Shown: piece after piece, positions 46,013 to 56,144 of the stretch | Numbering within the stretch: the first letter of the stretch is position 1 | Layout: each line of letters begins with the position of its first letter | DNA from: Hanleya hanleyi | Taxonomy: Eukaryota; Mollusca; Polyplacophora; Lepidopleurida; Hanleyidae | NCBI GenBank assembly: GCA_036873755.1 | Contig: JAVTVY010025132.1 | Coordinates: 46,013-110,012 of the forward strand | Direction: 5' to 3' | Length of the DNA stretch: 64,000 nucleotides | Notes under the pieces: model-generated | Told to the model about the DNA's origin: nothing | The model's database searches: none | What the model saw: only the letters and a program-made list of their open reading frames with translations | Program-made: the position numbers and the translations under genes

Positions 46013-47667
46013 TGTAAGAGAACGTAGAGACACTCCGGAATAAAGGAAGATAAAACACCACATCTGGAGTCTGATGTTCTTTTATATACCAACGAATTCC
46101 AAGTACACACAATCCTGGACCAAGTCCTGTCAATACAAAGATACAATTTGTAAAGTTTGTTTATCAAAATAGGACTGGTATTTTACTTATATGGTAACCA
46201 TGGTGATAACAGACCAACGCGATACCATGCCTAAACTACATCGAGTTTGTGATGTGGGGGAAATGCACCCTAAGTGCGATATCGAAATGGAGAATGAATA
46301 TCAGAAGGAAGTACCCGTCTCCTTATCAAGGAACTAGAATTATTAATGAATGACTGGAACAATTAATCAATGACTAGAACAATTAACCAATGACTAGAAC
46401 AATAACTGCATAGTGGAATTAACAATTGATTAAGTTGACAAATAATATGACAATTCATGACTCGGCATGGACAGTGACAATGACATAATGAATACCAGAA
46501 ATAGCGAATTATGACTAGAATATTCAATGCATTAATTGGTGAATCATTGCTGACAAATTAATCAAAGGACATTGACTTATTAAGTAATCATGAGGCTGAC
46601 TGATAATTATTAACATGAAGTGGACCACTGACAGAATCCATCCAACAATATATGCCGAAAGCATTATTCATGTAATTTACGGTAATACATTCTTACCCCC
46701 AACTGCCACTTGGGGAGTTAGTTACACACTTCTCCAGTTACACACCATTAACATGCTGATCATGGATGCACATCATCATCTGTAATATGATACAACACTG
46801 TCCACTATTATAGAGTATAATCAAATTAATTCAATGAAATCTAACCTAATCAATTTATCTAGCCAATTCAATGAAAACGCTTGTCTAATTATGTCTGAAT
46901 AAAAATCTTAATATTACAATTATTTCATACAATCACTTGTCCCGGCTGTTTGCTATATCTAGTTACATGTATATATATGGAGTAAGGGAGGGAACTTTGC
47001 ACTGGCAAATTGCACATGTACGGCTTCACTATGCAAGCCACGCGTGCATCAAGAAATCTCTATGAAAACAATACATTTTCATCAATCCCAATATTTCATG
47101 TTATCTAATTGATTCTATTGTCATTCATTATCGCTATAATTAAATGATTCGTATCTGAATAGCAGGCAACTTCCTTTGAACTTCATACCAGTGTTACAAT
47201 GTATAGCACACGTTATCGCTATGCAAGAAAACAATAAAATGCGTTCCTCAATCTGACAATCTTACAAAATTCCATAAGTTCCCGCTCTGCTCTACATTTA
47301 TATCGTACATTCATAGATCAGATGGCTAAGTTACTCACATTTCTGGGCCTCCAAGCCTCCGCAGAAATCAGAAAATGTCGCATTAAATGCAGGATACAAA
47401 ATGAACAAAATGGCTGAAACACATGGTCAAGACGGAGTCACGTGATCTCTAAACATAGAGTCCCTGAGCAGAAATAATTGCTCTAACAAACTTAGTATTT
47501 CATTAATACATTATCCACAAGTTGTACAATCTATCAATACAGAAAATAACGTCTGAAAGACGTCTTGAGGGACAGATTTCTAGCAGTAATACAAAACCCT
47601 AACTGCAGGCAGGAGTGGTTAAGGACTCAATTCACAAATACAATAGAGGTCCCTAATGGCCTCTACA
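46013..47667 (-). repeat. Inverted LTR, complete
   Basis: 1,655 bp. Read on the minus strand it runs from TGTAGAGGCC to CTCTTACA, like the 3' LTR at 53171-54828. It differs from the plus LTRs at GGGACTCTATG versus GGGAATAAGTTCGTATG. With the next LTR it forms a 3.1-kb inverted repeat centred near 47668. Confidence 0.9.
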
Positions 47668-47668
47668 C

Positions 47669-49126
47669 GGGAATAAGTTCGTATGTTTAGAGATCACGTG
47701 ACTCCGTCTTGACCATGTGTTTCAGCCATTTTGTTCGTTTTGTATCCTGCATTTAATGCGACATTTTCTGATTTCTGCGGAGGCTTGGAGGCCCAGAAAT
47801 GTGAGTAACTTAGCCATCTGATCTATGAATGTACGATATAAATGTAGAGCAGAGCGGGAACTTATGGAATTTTGTAAGATTGTCAGATTGAGGAACGCAT
47901 TTTATTGTTTTCTTGCATAGCGATAACGTGTGCTATACATTGTAACACTGGTATGAAGTTCAAATGAAGTTGCCTGCTATTCAGATACGAATCATTTAAT
48001 TATAGCGATAATGAATGACAATAGAATCAATTAGATAACATGAAATATTGGGATTGATGAAAATGTATTGTTTTCATAGAGATTTCTTGATGCACGCGTG
48101 GCTTGCATAGTGAAGCCGTACATGTGCAATTTGCCAGTGCAAAGTTCCCTCCCTTACTCCATATATATACATGTAACTAGATATAGCAAACAGCCGGGAC
48201 AAGTGATTGCATGAAATAATTGTAATATTAAGATTTTTATTCAGACATAATTAGACAAGCGTTTTCATTGAATTGGCTAGATAAATTGATTAGGTTAGAT
48301 TTCATTGAATTAATTTGATTATACTCTATAATAGTGGGCAGTGTTGTATCATATTACAGATGATGATGTGCATCCATGATCAGCATGTTAATGGTGTGTA
48401 ACTGGAGAACTGTGTAACTACCTCCCCAAGTGGCAGTTGGGGGTTAGAATGTATTACCGTAAATTACATGAATAATGCTTTCGGCATATATTGTTGGATG
48501 GATTCTGTCAGTGGTCCACTTCATGTTAATAATTATCAGTCAGCCTCATGATTACTTAATAAGTCAATGTCCTTTGATTAATTTGTCAGCAATGATTCAC
48601 CAATTAATGCATTGAATATTCTAGTCATAATTCGCTATTTCTGGTATTCATTATGTCATTGTCACTGTCCATGCCGAGTCATGAATTGTCATATTATTTG
48701 TCAACTTAATCAATTGTTAATTCCACTATGCAGTTATTGTTCTAGTCATTGGTTAATTGTTCTAGTCATTGATTAATTGTTCCAGTCATTCATTAATAGT
48801 TCTAGTTCCTTGATAAGGAGACGGGTACTTCCTTCTGATATTCATTCTCCATTTCGATATCGCACTTAGGGTGCATTTCCCCCACATCACAAACTCGATG
48901 TAGTTTAGGCATGGTATCGCGTTGGTCTGTTATCACCATGGTTACCATATAAGTAAAATACCAGTCCTATTTTGATAAACAAACTTTACAAATTGTATCT
49001 TTGTATTGACAGGACTTGGTCCAGGATTGTGTGTACTTGGAATTCGTTGGTATATAAAAGAACATCAGACTCCAGATGTGGTGTTTTATCTTCCTTTATT
49101 CCGGAGTGTCTCTACGTTCTCTTACA
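47669..49126 (+). repeat. 5' LTR, truncated at its U3 end
   Basis: Begins GGAATAAGTTCG, equivalent to 53375 in the 3' LTR, so roughly the first 204 bp are gone. It ends CTCTTACA just before the primer-binding site. A GGTATATAAAAG motif at about 49049-49060 is a likely TATA box. Confidence 0.9.
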
Positions 49127-51555
49127 TGGTGTCAGAAGTGGGATATTGTCCAGAGGCGTTTGTGGAGATAGATGGGGTTGGAACACAGTGCTTGCTTGAT
49201 ACCGGAGCTCAGGTGTCCACGATGACGGAAACATTCTTCAAGAAGAATCTATCAGACCGGAACTTGACGGATGTGATGCCATACATCAGGATCTATGCTG
49301 CGAATGGCCAGGACATTCCCTTTGTGGGCTTTGTACAAGTGGACATAAAAGTCTTGGACTGTGTCTTTAAGGAGGTGGGCTTCTTAGTTGTTAAAGATGT
49401 TGATGGAATTATGGGAAAACGCAAAAGGGATGTTCCCATTGTTGTTGGGTCAAACATCTTTCGGGAGATGAAAAACAGTACCCCAGCGGGTCGCAACAAA
49501 CCAAAAAAATGGAGGAAAATCCTTGCGATGTACGAAGAGTCTAGGGTTTCTGAGGAACATATGGAAGTAGAGACTAGGGTCAGAGTGGCTGGAAAGAAGC
49601 CAGTCTTGCTACCTGCTCGTTCAATCACGGTGGTAGAATGTACTGTAAAACCTTCACCAGCCGGTGATTTTTCAGCTTTGGTTGAACCGGACGAAACTGG
49701 ACCAGTATTGCCAGACGGAGCTCGTCTTGGGCCAACTTTTGTTACTGTCAGCCGCAGCGGCAAAGTTGCAGTGCAGTTTGCAAACTTTTCCAGTACAGAT
49801 GTGTATCTGCAACCCCGGACAACAGTGGGAGTGCTCAAGCAGGCTTCCAAAGAACCTGAAATAGAAGTGGTTTCCGTGGGAGTGAATGCGGTCCAAGTTA
49901 GAAGCAAAACAGAGTGTGGTGTTGAGTTACAGACTCAGTATGCAGATGGTTTGATTTCAAGGATGGACATTGGCAACCATCTTGATGGGGAGCAGAAGAG
50001 TAAGCTATCCGAGGTCATAGCAAAACATGAAGGGACATTTAGCAAATCAGAGGATGACATCGGATTTTGTGACGAAGTCGAACACCGGATCATAACCACG
50101 GATGACCAACCCGTCAAGATTGCGCATCGCCGTATTCCACCTCAGCAGTGGTCCGAGGTCAGAGACTACCTGCAGAAATCTCTGGATAATGGAGTCATAA
50201 GGGAGAGTTCCAGCCCATATGCCTCTCCAGTGGTTCTGGCACGCAAGAAAAATGGCAAGTTGAGGCTATGCTGCGACTACAGGGCACTGAATGCCAAAAC
50301 CAGAAAAGACGCCTACCCCTTGCCAAGGATAGAGGAGGCTTTGGACGCGTTAAAAGGTGCAAAATATTTCTGTAGCCTGGACTTGGCTCATGGGTTCCAT
50401 CAAATTCCTGTAGCGGAATCTGACATAGAGAAAACCGCCTTCCGTGTGGGAACCGGAGGTCTGTATGAGTATTTGAGAATGCCCTTTGGGTTAACTGGGG
50501 CTCCTGGGACGTTCATGCGGCTCATGGACCGGATTTTCGGAGACCAGAACTTTCAAACTGTCCTCATCTATCTTGATGATATACTGATATTTGGATCTAC
50601 TTTCGAGGAGACGCTGGAACGTTTAGATATGGTCCTCACGAGGCTATGTCATTTCAACCTGAAAGTAAAACCTGAAAAATGCCAATTGTTCAAGGACCAA
50701 TTGCGATACCTAGGACATGCCATTTCTGAGGAGGGTGTTCGTCCAGATGAGGACAAGGTACGTGCGGTGAGAGAGTGGCCAAAACCAAAGACCGAGACAG
50801 AATTGCGTGGATACATGTGTCTTGCCAGTTATTATCGGCGCTTCGTTCAGGACTTCTCCAAGATATCGGTCCCTCTCAACCGATTGCTTTCTGGACCTAG
50901 GCCCCAGAAAAAGTGTAAAAGCCACAAACCCTCTGGGATTTCTTCCTGGGATGGTTCCTGTTATGAGGCATTTGAGACACTGGAAGTTAAACTAACAGAA
51001 GCACCGGTACTAGGTTACCCTGATTTTGGACATCCCTACATCCTGGAGGTCGATGCTAGTAATCTTGGATTAGGCGCCGTCCTGTCACAGGAGCAAGCCG
51101 GACGACGGGTTGTGTTGAGCTATGCAAGTAGGTCCCTCAGAAGGAATGAACGCAACATGAACAATTACTCAAGCATGAAATTAGAACTCTTAGCCCTAAA
51201 GTGGGCAGTGGCAGAAAAGTATCGGGACTTGCTACTCGGTGCCGATTGTGTTGTCTATACAGATAACGATCCTTTGACGTACATCCAGAAGAGTGCGAAA
51301 CTGGGAGCCACTGAAATGCGGTGGGTTGGCGAGCTGGCTCAGTTTAACCTAACCATCAAACATCGTTCAGGTAAACAAAACAAGAATGCAGACTCTCTCA
51401 GCCGGAAGGTGGAGCATTCTCCGGAAGTTGGTCGGTTGGAGCAAGTGACAGCTGAAACTGGAAGACCGTTTGAACAAACCTCAACTAGGATAACTCCTGA
51501 AGTGAGGGAATGTGCTCTACAGGTACACCTGAGGCACTACGTTCAACTGTGTTAA
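49126..51555 (+). CDS. Gypsy pol: protease, reverse transcriptase, RNase H
   Basis: Open frame of 810 codons from an ATG spanning the LTR/primer-site junction; the frame is open further back to 49006 inside the LTR. Protease active site LLDTGAQ lies about 23 residues in. RT shows VLARKKNGKLRLCCDYRALN, YCSLDLAHGFHQIP and the catalytic YLDD (DNA 50569-50580). RNase H shows LEVDASNLGLGAVLSQ and VYTDNDPLTYI. No gag precedes it, which is abnormal. It ends at 51555, where the integrase continues in another frame after a short overlap. Confidence 0.9.
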   Translation: MVSEVGYCPEAFVEIDGVGTQCLLDTGAQVSTMTETFFKKNLSDRNLTDVMPYIRIYAANGQDIPFVGFVQVDIKVLDCVFKEVGFLVVKDVDGIMGKRKRDVPIVVGSNIFREMKNSTPAGRNKPKKWRKILAMYEESRVSEEHMEVETRVRVAGKKPVLLPARSITVVECTVKPSPAGDFSALVEPDETGPVLPDGARLGPTFVTVSRSGKVAVQFANFSSTDVYLQPRTTVGVLKQASKEPEIEVVSVGVNAVQVRSKTECGVELQTQYADGLISRMDIGNHLDGEQKSKLSEVIAKHEGTFSKSEDDIGFCDEVEHRIITTDDQPVKIAHRRIPPQQWSEVRDYLQKSLDNGVIRESSSPYASPVVLARKKNGKLRLCCDYRALNAKTRKDAYPLPRIEEALDALKGAKYFCSLDLAHGFHQIPVAESDIEKTAFRVGTGGLYEYLRMPFGLTGAPGTFMRLMDRIFGDQNFQTVLIYLDDILIFGSTFEETLERLDMVLTRLCHFNLKVKPEKCQLFKDQLRYLGHAISEEGVRPDEDKVRAVREWPKPKTETELRGYMCLASYYRRFVQDFSKISVPLNRLLSGPRPQKKCKSHKPSGISSWDGSCYEAFETLEVKLTEAPVLGYPDFGHPYILEVDASNLGLGAVLSQEQAGRRVVLSYASRSLRRNERNMNNYSSMKLELLALKWAVAEKYRDLLLGADCVVYTDNDPLTYIQKSAKLGATEMRWVGELAQFNLTIKHRSGKQNKNADSLSRKVEHSPEVGRLEQVTAETGRPFEQTSTRITPEVRECALQVHLRHYVQLC
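49127..49144 (+). other. Primer-binding site, tRNA-Leu-like
   Basis: TGGTGTCAGAAGTGGGAT directly follows the LTR. It is close to the complement of animal tRNA-Leu 3' ends (TGGTGTCAGGAGTGGGAT type), one mismatch from memory. Confidence 0.6.
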
Positions 51556-53072
51556 GGTCTGTGCATGATGAAATGGGCCATCAATGTGCAGAGAGAACGC
51601 TTGCCCTGCTGAGAGAGAGATGCTTCTGGCCATTCATGGCACGGGACGTGAACTGTTACTGTCTGAAATGTGAACGGTGCATGATGGCGAAGGTAGGACG
51701 AAACGTGAGGCCTTCCATTGGATCTTTGATAGCAAAGAAACCCCTAGAAATCGTGGCAATAGACTTTACACTTCTAGAACCAGGTACCAATGGTGTTGAA
51801 AACGTATTAGTGTTAACGGATGTGTACACGAAATTTACACAAGCCATACCAACCAGGGACCAAACAGCAAAGACTGTTGCCAAAGTACTAATCAAGGAAT
51901 GGTTTGTGAAGTTCGGTGTGCCTCAGAGGATACACAGTGATAAAGGCCGAAACTTTGAGAGCGAACGGATTGGAGAACTATGTAGTATTTATGGTGTGAT
52001 CAAAACGAGCACGACCCCATACCATCCGCAGGAAAATGGTCAATGCGAACGGTACAACAGAACACTCCGGACACTTCCTAACGAGAGGAAGCGGAAATGG
52101 CCTGACTATTTGCCGGAATTGGTATACGCCTATAACTGTACGCCCCATGCCACCACTGGGTTTTCTCCACACTTCCTCTTCTTTGGAAGAGAGCCCCGAC
52201 TGCCCTTGGATACCATGTTAGGTGTTGGAGGTCCTGTGAATGACCTACATGAGGAGGATCCTGCTGAGCATCAGCAGAAGCTGCAGGAAGCCTTTAGAAT
52301 GGCCAGTGAACGCACTGAACGTGAAGCCCTCAAAAGGAGGAACAGAGTTAACAAGAATGCACAGGATGTCGAGATACCAGTGGGAGGCCGTGTCTTTTTG
52401 AGGAGTCACCCGAAAGGCCGCCACAAAATTCATGACCTGTGGGACCCTAGACCGTACAGAGTAATTGACAAAAGGGACTACAATCAGTATGTAGTGGAGA
52501 ACTTGGAAGGTGACACAAAGCAGAAAACTGTGCATCGCTCTCAGATGTTGGACGCGAGAGAGCTAGTTCCTGATATTGTACCGAGGAGTGCATCGGATAT
52601 ACAGGAGGAAAAGGAGCATTCCACTCCTGCAGATGTTCGATTAGACGACGAGGATTACTGGGTAGTAACAGAGGGATCGCCTGAGGGATGCAGAGACCCG
52701 GGAAATGATGCGTCTGGGGATCCTGAGGTTGTGAGTGATGGGACCGCTGAGGCAGGCGATGTCGCGGATGCTGGCGAGGCTGTGGAGGTCGAGCCAGAGC
52801 AACCTGTGAGGCCAGTGGATGACCCAGCTCAAGGTACCCAGGTGGAAGTCGGAGATATTCCTGGTCAGCAAATAACAGGGGAGCTTGGAGCCAACGACAG
52901 AGAAGGATCTGAGGACGTGGATCTTGAGATGCCCAGACGGAGAACGGCACGTTCCACGGCGGGTTCCCACAGTAACCCATGCAAACTTCCAAGGTCTGTC
53001 TTGGAACAGGAAGCCGCTGCTAATGTAGATCCCATTGTGTTAGCGAACATCAGCCAGACACAGTTTTGTTAG
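51510..53072 (+). CDS. Gypsy pol: integrase
   Basis: 520 codons; the first Met (51510) is not a natural start, as pol normally continues from RNase H. HHCC zinc domain (HDEMGHQ...CERC), then a core with Asp at residue 85 (VAIDF), Asp at 144 (IHSDKG) and Glu at 180 (GQCERYN), giving the D-D35-E spacing. A GPY/F-like module follows (DPRPYRVIDKRDYNQYVV). The last 180 residues are acidic and low in complexity, with no chromodomain seen. The frame change at 51510-51555 may be a mutation or a programmed shift. Confidence 0.88.
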   Translation: MCSTGTPEALRSTVLRSVHDEMGHQCAERTLALLRERCFWPFMARDVNCYCLKCERCMMAKVGRNVRPSIGSLIAKKPLEIVAIDFTLLEPGTNGVENVLVLTDVYTKFTQAIPTRDQTAKTVAKVLIKEWFVKFGVPQRIHSDKGRNFESERIGELCSIYGVIKTSTTPYHPQENGQCERYNRTLRTLPNERKRKWPDYLPELVYAYNCTPHATTGFSPHFLFFGREPRLPLDTMLGVGGPVNDLHEEDPAEHQQKLQEAFRMASERTEREALKRRNRVNKNAQDVEIPVGGRVFLRSHPKGRHKIHDLWDPRPYRVIDKRDYNQYVVENLEGDTKQKTVHRSQMLDARELVPDIVPRSASDIQEEKEHSTPADVRLDDEDYWVVTEGSPEGCRDPGNDASGDPEVVSDGTAEAGDVADAGEAVEVEPEQPVRPVDDPAQGTQVEVGDIPGQQITGELGANDREGSEDVDLEMPRRRTARSTAGSHSNPCKLPRSVLEQEAAANVDPIVLANISQTQFC

Positions 53073-53157
53073 TACAGATGTTAACCGGAATTAAGCAGTA
53101 GGCTTAATTTGTATCTTATTGTAACCGACGGTAATATGTTGTCAGGGACGACAACAG

Positions 53158-53170
53158 ACAAGCGGGGGAG
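53158..53170 (+). other. Polypurine tract
   Basis: Purine-rich AAGCGGGGGAG immediately before the TGTAGAGG start of the 3' LTR, where plus-strand DNA synthesis is primed. Confidence 0.7.
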
Positions 53171-54828
53171 TGTAGAGGCCATTAGGGACCTCTATTGTAT
53201 TTGTGAATTGAGTCCTTAACCACTCCTGCCTGCAGTTAGGGTTTTGTATTACTGCTAGAAATCTGTCCCTCAAGACGTCTTTCAGACGTTATTTTCTGTA
53301 TTGATAGATTGTACAACTTGTGAATAATGTATTAATGAAATACTAAGTTTGTTAGAGCAATTATTTCTGCTCAGGGAATAAGTTCGTATGTTTAGAGATC
53401 ACGTGACTCCGTCTTGACCATGTGTTTCAGCCATTTTGTTCGTTTTGTATCCTGCATTTAATGCGACATTTTCTGATTTCTGCGGAGGCTTGGAGGCCCA
53501 GAAATGTGAGTAACTTAGCCATCTGATCTATGAGTGTACGATATAAATGTAGAGCAGAGCGGGAACTTATGGAATTTTGTAAGATTGTCAGATTGAGGAA
53601 CGCATTTTATTGTTTTCTTGCATAGCGATAACGTGTGCTGTACATTGTAACACTGGTATGAAGTTCAAAGGAAGTTGCCTGCTATTCAGATACGAATCAT
53701 TTAATTATAGCGATAATGAATGACAATAGAATCAATTAGATAACATGAAATATTGGGATTGATGAAAATGTATTCTTTTCATAGAGATTTCTTGATGCAC
53801 GCGTGGCTTGCATAGTGAAGCCGTACATGTGCAATTTGCCAGTGCAAAGTTCCCTCCCTTACTCCATATATATACATGTAACTAGATATAGCAAACAGCC
53901 TGGACAAGTGGTTGTATGAAATAATTGTATTAAGATTTTTATTCAGACATAATTAGACAAGAGTTTTCATTGAATTGGCTAGATAAATTGATTAGGTTAG
54001 ATTTCATTGAATTAATTTGATTATACTCTATAATAGTGGACAGTGTTGTATCATATTACAGATGATGATGTGCATCCATGATCAGCATGTTAATGGTGTG
54101 TAACTGGAGAACTGTGTAACTACCTCCCCAAGTGGCAGTTGGGGGTAAGAATGTATTACCGTAAATTACATGAATAATGCTTTCGGCATATATTGTTGGA
54201 TGGATTCTGTCAGTGGTCCACTTCATGTTAATAATTATCAGTCAGCCTCATGATTACTTAATAAGTCAATGTCCTTTGATTAATTTGTCAGCAATGATTC
54301 ACCAATTAATGCATTGAATATTCTAGTCATAATTCGCTATTTCTGGTATTCATTATGTCATTGTCACTGTCCATGCCGAGTCATGAATTGTCATTTTATT
54401 TGTCAACTTAATCAATTGTTAATTCCACTATGCAGTTATTGTTCTAGTCATTGGTTAATTGTTCTAGTCATTGATTAATTGTTCCAGTCATTCATTAATA
54501 GTTCTAGTTCCTTGATAAGGAGACGGGTACTTCCTTCTGATATTCATTCTCCATTTCGATATCGCACTTAGGGTGCATTTCCCCCACATCACAAACTTGA
54601 TGTAGTTTAGGCATGGTATCGCGTTGGTCTGTTATCACCATGGTTACCATATAAGTAAAATACCAGTCCTATTTTGATAAACAAACTTTACAAATTGTAT
54701 CTTTGTATTGACAGGACTTGGTCCAGGATTGTGTGTACTTGGAATTCGTTGGTATATAAAAGAACATCAGACTCCAGATGTGGTGTTTTATCTTCCTTTA
54801 TTCCGGAGTGTCTCTACGTTCTCTTACA
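53171..54828 (+). repeat. 3' LTR, complete
   Basis: 1,658 bp, TGTAGAGG to CTCTTACA (TG...CA). Close to the truncated 5' LTR with only scattered differences by eye, which suggests a recent insertion. Confidence 0.9.
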
Positions 54829-54832
54829 TATG
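54829..54832. repeat. 4-bp target-site duplication, right (TATG)
   Basis: Partner of 46009-46012. Confidence 0.75.
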
Positions 54833-54970
54833 GATGATGGCGATAAAATTTGCTAGACTACTAGGCCTTTCGGGTAGGGATCGTTGTTTTTCGGTGGGTG
54901 AGGGTTTTTCAGTGTTGATTTCTGAGAGCTTCCTTTTAGGTGTTTTTACGGTGGCTTGAGAGGCTTCCAT
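54833..54970 (-). pseudogene. I-like LINE ORF1, N-terminal fragment
   Basis: Minus frame from ATG at 54970 with a basic, Ser/Thr/Pro-rich start (MEASQATVKTPKRKLSEI) and no stop up to the Gypsy composite. Its position and orientation fit the missing start of ORF1. The frame does not join the 46008 side cleanly, so ORF1 also has small lesions. Confidence 0.6.
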
Positions 54971-55250
54971 TGTTTGATTTGTTTTTGTTTAGATCAGGAC
55001 TAGTTGTTATTTGGTAAGGAGTGACTTTAGTGATAGGAAATATTAGTATATGTGCAAAAATTCAATTCAAAACTTAGCTCTGGCTGGCTGGTTTCTCCCG
55101 TTGTTTGTGGTTGTAGTATAGGTAATCCTGTGACGCCCGGGGAACAAAGACCGCAGAGGAACACAAAGGCTGGGAAAGCTGGGTTGATTTGGTAGAACAC
55201 AAAAACACGTCCGTTCACTCTAAGCACTAGTTAACTGGTGGGTTCGGCAA
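54971..55250 (-). other. Likely I-like LINE 5' UTR
   Basis: Noncoding stretch upstream of the ORF1 start. The outer limit is set only by the length of the LINE and the change to an AATTC repeat at 55255-55275; I could not find a clear LINE target duplication. Confidence 0.4.
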
Positions 55251-55284
55251 GGTCCAATTCAATTCAATTCAATATTAAATTTAG

Positions 55285-55495
55285 ATGGCAAGGTCCTCAG
55301 TCGATTCAAGCTTTATATATGCGGTGAAGGCAAATGTGCTCGGCTGAGAAGTTGGCAGAATAGCGACGTGAACTCGGCACTCGGATTAGTTCCGCCGGGT
55401 ATTATCCAACTGGAACTAAAGTCTGTGAATATTTTTTTTTGCTACCATTCGTGCATTAAATAAGGTCATGTCAGCTTTAAGAATCAGGGGGACTT
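55285..55495 (+). repeat. LINE 2-type 5' UTR fragment
   Basis: Plus strand matches the minus strand at 27430-27600 (GGTCCTCAGTCGATTCA, TTTATATATGCGGTGAAGG, CATTCGTGCATTAAATAAGG and the ATGTCAGCTTTAAG start), with a 40-bp segment missing from the 27-kb copy. It breaks off just after the start codon. Confidence 0.7.
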
Positions 55496-55593
55496 GAGAG
55501 ATGTTGACATCTTGTTTGTCAGGTTGAAATTTTCAAAAAGGCACTCAGTTATCAAGGGTGCATTATTTCATCTCAGAAAGATAGGAAACACAA

Positions 55594-56136
55594 TTAAACA
55601 CAAGAAAATATGACTATTTCTTTGAAGTAATTCGAAAAAATGACTTTCAAAATTTCAAAAGTCCTAATTCCCCTTAACTCCACGTCGTTACGGTTATGCG
55701 TAAAGTTAGCCCCTCCTGTCGGTCTGGTTCCTGTAAGACTGGCGAACTCGCCGTGGTGGTACGTATAGTTGTCAATATACAGTTTATCACACGAAAGTAC
55801 AGCAAGCCTACCATCGTTTCTTGCCTCCCCCATCACTGGTAGGAGCCTTCGTCTTTCCTCCATAATCTCGGCTGGGTACTGCTCATTAATGTAAAAATCA
55901 GTTCCCTTCAGATTCTTTGCAAGTGATCTCACTTCCTCCCTCTCCTTATATCGATGGAATCTAGCTATGATGCGTCGTGGTCTGGCACCCCGATATCCCC
56001 ACCTATGGACCCTCTCAAACTCGATATTGTTAGATTTCTCGTCATCCATACCAAGTTTGTCTTTAATGAATGTCTTGATAACGTCCTCTGTATTCTCGGG
56101 TTCTACCCCTGTTGTTTATGGGATATTCACAAATAC
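55594..56136 (-). pseudogene. L1-type ORF1 (RNA-binding) fragment, 3' part
   Basis: Minus frame resembling L1-type ORF1 proteins: NIEFERVHRWG, RRIIARFHRYKEREEV, INEQYPAEIMEERRRLLP and a DKLYIDN end. These match the RRM-like and C-terminal domains that bind LINE RNA. Upstream residues (TEDVIKTFIKDKLGMD) run to the foldback element and a small frameshift. The rest resumes at 58311. Confidence 0.75.
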
Positions 56137-56144
56137 AAGATTAT
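56137..56144. repeat. 8-bp target-site duplication, left (AAGATTAT)
   Basis: AAGATTAT also at 58303-58310. One copy restores a continuous reading of the ORF1 residues MRDNLVFVNIP. Confidence 0.9.

Larger units (their letters stand above)
46013..54828 (+). mobile_element. Gypsy/Ty3 composite with inverted left LTR, no gag
   Basis: Left to right: a complete LTR in minus orientation (46013-47667), a plus LTR missing its first 204 bp or so (47669-49126), primer-binding site, pol, polypurine tract and a complete plus LTR (53171-54828). Both outer ends are therefore the same (U5) end of the LTR. A TATG duplication brackets the whole. gag is missing: pol follows the primer site at once. pol has one frame change. 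The element is probably unable to move alone. Confidence 0.85.
32440..55250 (-). mobile_element. I-like LINE split by two large insertions
   Basis: One minus-strand LINE, about 5.3 kb after subtracting a Polinton-like insertion (35601-44263) and a Gypsy composite (46013-54828). Order 5' to 3': 5' UTR (about 54971-55250), ORF1 with CCHC zinc knuckles, ORF2 with APE endonuclease, RT and RNase H, then a short 3' UTR with AATAAA near 32450. Endonuclease plus RNase H plus CCHC gag places it in the I-like superfamily (I/Nimb-type); exact clade is unsettled. ORF2 has one frameshift (near 35430) and one nonsense codon (33460-33462), so it was fairly young when interrupted. Confidence 0.85.

Noticed and set aside
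46013..49126. Two independent solo LTRs
   Set aside because: No TATG or other duplication at the 47.67-kb junction; one duplication brackets the whole composite.
52447..52992. 181-codon minus-strand frame opposite the integrase tail
   Set aside because: Antisense shadow of the acidic low-complexity end of Gypsy pol.
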